DNA of 64,000 nucleotides from Tricholoma matsutake. Taxonomy: Eukaryota; Basidiomycota; Agaricomycetes; Agaricales; Tricholomataceae. This document shows, piece after piece, positions 62,061 to 64,000 of the stretch. Location of the stretch: NCBI GenBank assembly GCA_026075535.2, contig AP026541.1, forward strand, positions 8,990,001-9,054,000, written 5' to 3'. The position numbers were made by a program, and so were the translations under genes. Numbering within the stretch: the first letter of the stretch is position 1; the number at the start of each line of letters is the position of its first letter. Below the pieces are notes generated by a model. That model saw only the letters and a list, made by a program, of their open reading frames with translations. It had not been told where the DNA came from and ran no database searches.

Positions 62061-64000
62061 TTATATCAAAGTTCTCAGCAATAGACCAGCAGCAGATAAA
62101 TATAACTGCGCCTTCCACCACTCGTCGATCAGTCTCCCGGATGACGACTGTGATTTGGTCGTATTTGATACTAACGTCGGTGCAACATACGGCGTATTGT
62201 CCAGGAATGTCGTTTGCATGAAGTCTTGGTAATACAGGGTCCCATTGGGCGTGACGCCATACATATCCAGCGTCAATTGGAACCCGTTGTGTGGGAAGGC
62301 GGAGCTAGTATAGAACGAGTACCCTTGCGTAGGCGCGATGGTGTCGTTGCGCTGCAGGACAATAGTACTATTGAATGGCGCAGTGAAGTTCGGGGTGGCC
62401 ATGTCCACTGCGTGCATGTAGACTCTTGAGATATTGCTGTCTTCTCGGACCTACGAGGCGGGTGAGATAAACATGGCAAAACGGCTTGCATGACCATACC
62501 GCAGCGACAATAGTGTATTCTTTGAAATAATTCACCCCGGAAGGACCACTTCCCCCTCTTCGCTGTGGCTGGGACGAGTCTGCCAAAACCTGGTGGCTGA
62601 GCATCGGGACGAAAAGGAGCTGGTCTTGCTCTACCACATAGTTACTCCCGCCGTTATTATACACAGAAGGAGTGCTGCCGTTCTTCTCGTCCACCCTGAA
62701 CCAGAACCCGGAAATGGAAGCAACAGGGTCGACGGGGAAAACGAAGTTGTAATTGATGAAAGAGTAGTTTTGGCGTTGTGTTATGGGGGAAAGGTTGGGG
62801 TCTTCATTAACTGTGCTTGCAGGCAGAGCGGACCTCGTTACGCCATTGCAATTCGCGGTTCCCCCGCGTTTGTCGCACCACAACATCGTAACAGTGCGAT
62901 TCGTGTTGATGGGGGCTCCAATTTCTTGTAGCAGCTGAATTTCAATGCCATCAGCGAGATGAAAAAGTTAATATACTGAATGGCGCTTACACGAAGAGAA
63001 GCTTTGAATACAAGCGTGTTCCGCTCAAAGGTTAGCTGAACATCCTGGACTTTGACAGGGAGCAACGTGATTGGTGGGGTGAGTGTAACATTGCCTGGGA
63101 CCAGGTTGATCATCCTTTCCAAGATGCTTTGACATGTGCTGGAGTACGCAGCCGGCGATACCATGCTAGAGAAAGATCAATATGAAGATAATGAAGTAAC
63201 GTAATACTTGAGATGGACTGACCTGCGCACGGTGGTATTGGAGTCTGAAGAAAAGATCCTCATATCGGACGTCATATTTTTGTGTGAGTTAACGACAAGA
63301 GGATTTTGAGTGATTCCATCTAGGTATTGCGTCACCCTGAGGACACGTAACAATATATCAATGAAAGTTCGCAAAAGGTGTGGGCCATGCTTACACCAAA
63401 TTGTCGTAAGAGGAGGAGGTATCGAAGTTGGAGAACTGTGGAGCGGCCGGGTTTGGGCCAGGAGGGACAAGCTCAGGGAAATCGGTACTTCGCACACCAC
63501 CGAGTGTATGACCACATGCGACGAGCTGGATCATTTCTGAAGAATCAAAGCCTGAATTTTGAAACATCGAGATAAGCGTTTGGATGTCCTGCTGCGGCAC
63601 CGGAACTCCAGGAGGCCCTGCGGTCCAAGAATCAGAGCGACCAGCTCGATATGGAATGACAGGCCCGCCGCAGGTTGCAACAGCAAAGACAGCGGCAAGT
63701 GCTATTATGTCGGAGCCTGCCAATGAACTGTAAGGGCTATTATATCTTCCGCTATCATTTGAAAATAGACTTACGAGATGTGTATTTGTTGGGATACGCC
63801 GCGAAGTCTCCTAATGAGTTATTCAATCCGACAGCGAGGTTCTGTTAGATGAGTACACGTTTAACTTCGGCTGTTGAAGGTAAGACCAGACGCACCTCTG
63901 ACCGGCCAAGCTCATATGCTATTGAGCCGTCTACACCTCCGCTTCCATCAGACTTATTGTGCGTGATCGCGTCATGAAAAGCCTGGATTCAACTATGACA
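62061..64000 (-). CDS. Secreted-type heme peroxidase with long C-terminal domain, 5' end missing
   Basis: Plant-type heme peroxidase superfamily. The gene enters from the right edge. The distal His region AFHDAITHNKSDGSGGVDGS is near 63980-63910, then NLAVGLNNSLGDFAAYPNKY, GSDIIALAAVFAVATCGG and the proximal His in VACGHTLGGVRSTDFPEL near 63500. After the catalytic part comes a Thr/Asn-rich, beta-like C-terminal region of about 350 residues (62061-63170), with several N-glycosylation sites (NVT, NRT, NYS, NGS, NFT, NST, NDT). It ends in a weakly hydrophobic tail (QLYLSAAGLLLRTLI), which might be a GPI signal. Signal peptide and first exons lie outside the window. At least six introns. Confidence 0.82.

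Overview
The window is a piece of a basidiomycete nuclear genome, most likely an Agaricomycete. The evidence is many short spliced introns (about 45-60 nt, GT-AG with a few GC-AG), proteins that resemble mushroom-forming fungi (creC-type WD40, HOP1 with HORMA plus PHD finger, DOA1/PLAA, TAP42, plant-type peroxidase), and a DIRS-like / Copia / chromodomain-Gypsy / Tc1 / hAT-like transposon load. The species cannot be told from sequence alone. All intron boundaries and similarity statements below were worked out by eye.

Left part, 1 to about 22.4 kb, is a transposon graveyard built by nesting. From the left: a retroelement gag on the minus strand running off the edge; a retroelement tail with a probable LTR (2484-2679); a decayed DIRS-like element with reverse transcriptase, RNase H and tyrosine recombinase (about 2690-5433). 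A hAT-like non-autonomous element (5442-11000) follows, into which a Copia element jumped (5819-10903, TSD ATATG). The Copia element was itself hit by a solo LTR (7919-8180) and by a second hAT-like element carrying a 160-bp tandem repeat (8956-9931, TSD CTTGAGGG). A second nest is a Tc1-type transposon (11366-19624, TA target) split by a chromodomain Gypsy (11745-18412, TSD GGTTC), which is split by a foldback MITE (15560-16003, TSD GTGGTATT). A relative of that MITE lies at 19657-20399 (TSD CATGAAAT), and another solo LTR at 21400-21705 (TSD CTACA). None of these elements looks autonomous now. Much of the decay looks like CpG to TpG/CpA change.

From about 23.7 kb to the right end the sequence turns gene-dense, with 17 protein genes and one tRNA. 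In order: vacuolar Ca2+/H+ antiporter, histidine phosphatase, DOA1/UFD3, a secreted protein of unknown function, meiotic HOP1, TRAPP subunit TRS23, glutaminyl cyclase, an unknown gene, phosphatidylinositol 4-kinase STT4, tRNA-Ser(CGA), inositol-3-phosphate synthase, TAP42, Rab GTPase YPT6, methylenetetrahydrofolate reductase, an APC15-like protein, creC, branched-chain keto-acid dehydrogenase E1-beta, and a secreted heme peroxidase cut by the window end.

These are mostly single-copy housekeeping genes rather than a pathway cluster. Loose themes are membrane trafficking and phosphoinositides (TRS23, YPT6, STT4, INO1), ubiquitin (DOA1, creC, APC15-like) and TOR/PP2A signalling (TAP42). Three neighbouring pairs are head to head with only about 70-130 bp between start codons. 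I saw no convincing new multi-gene system. The most unusual material is the nested, CpG-decayed transposon stack and its non-autonomous elements.
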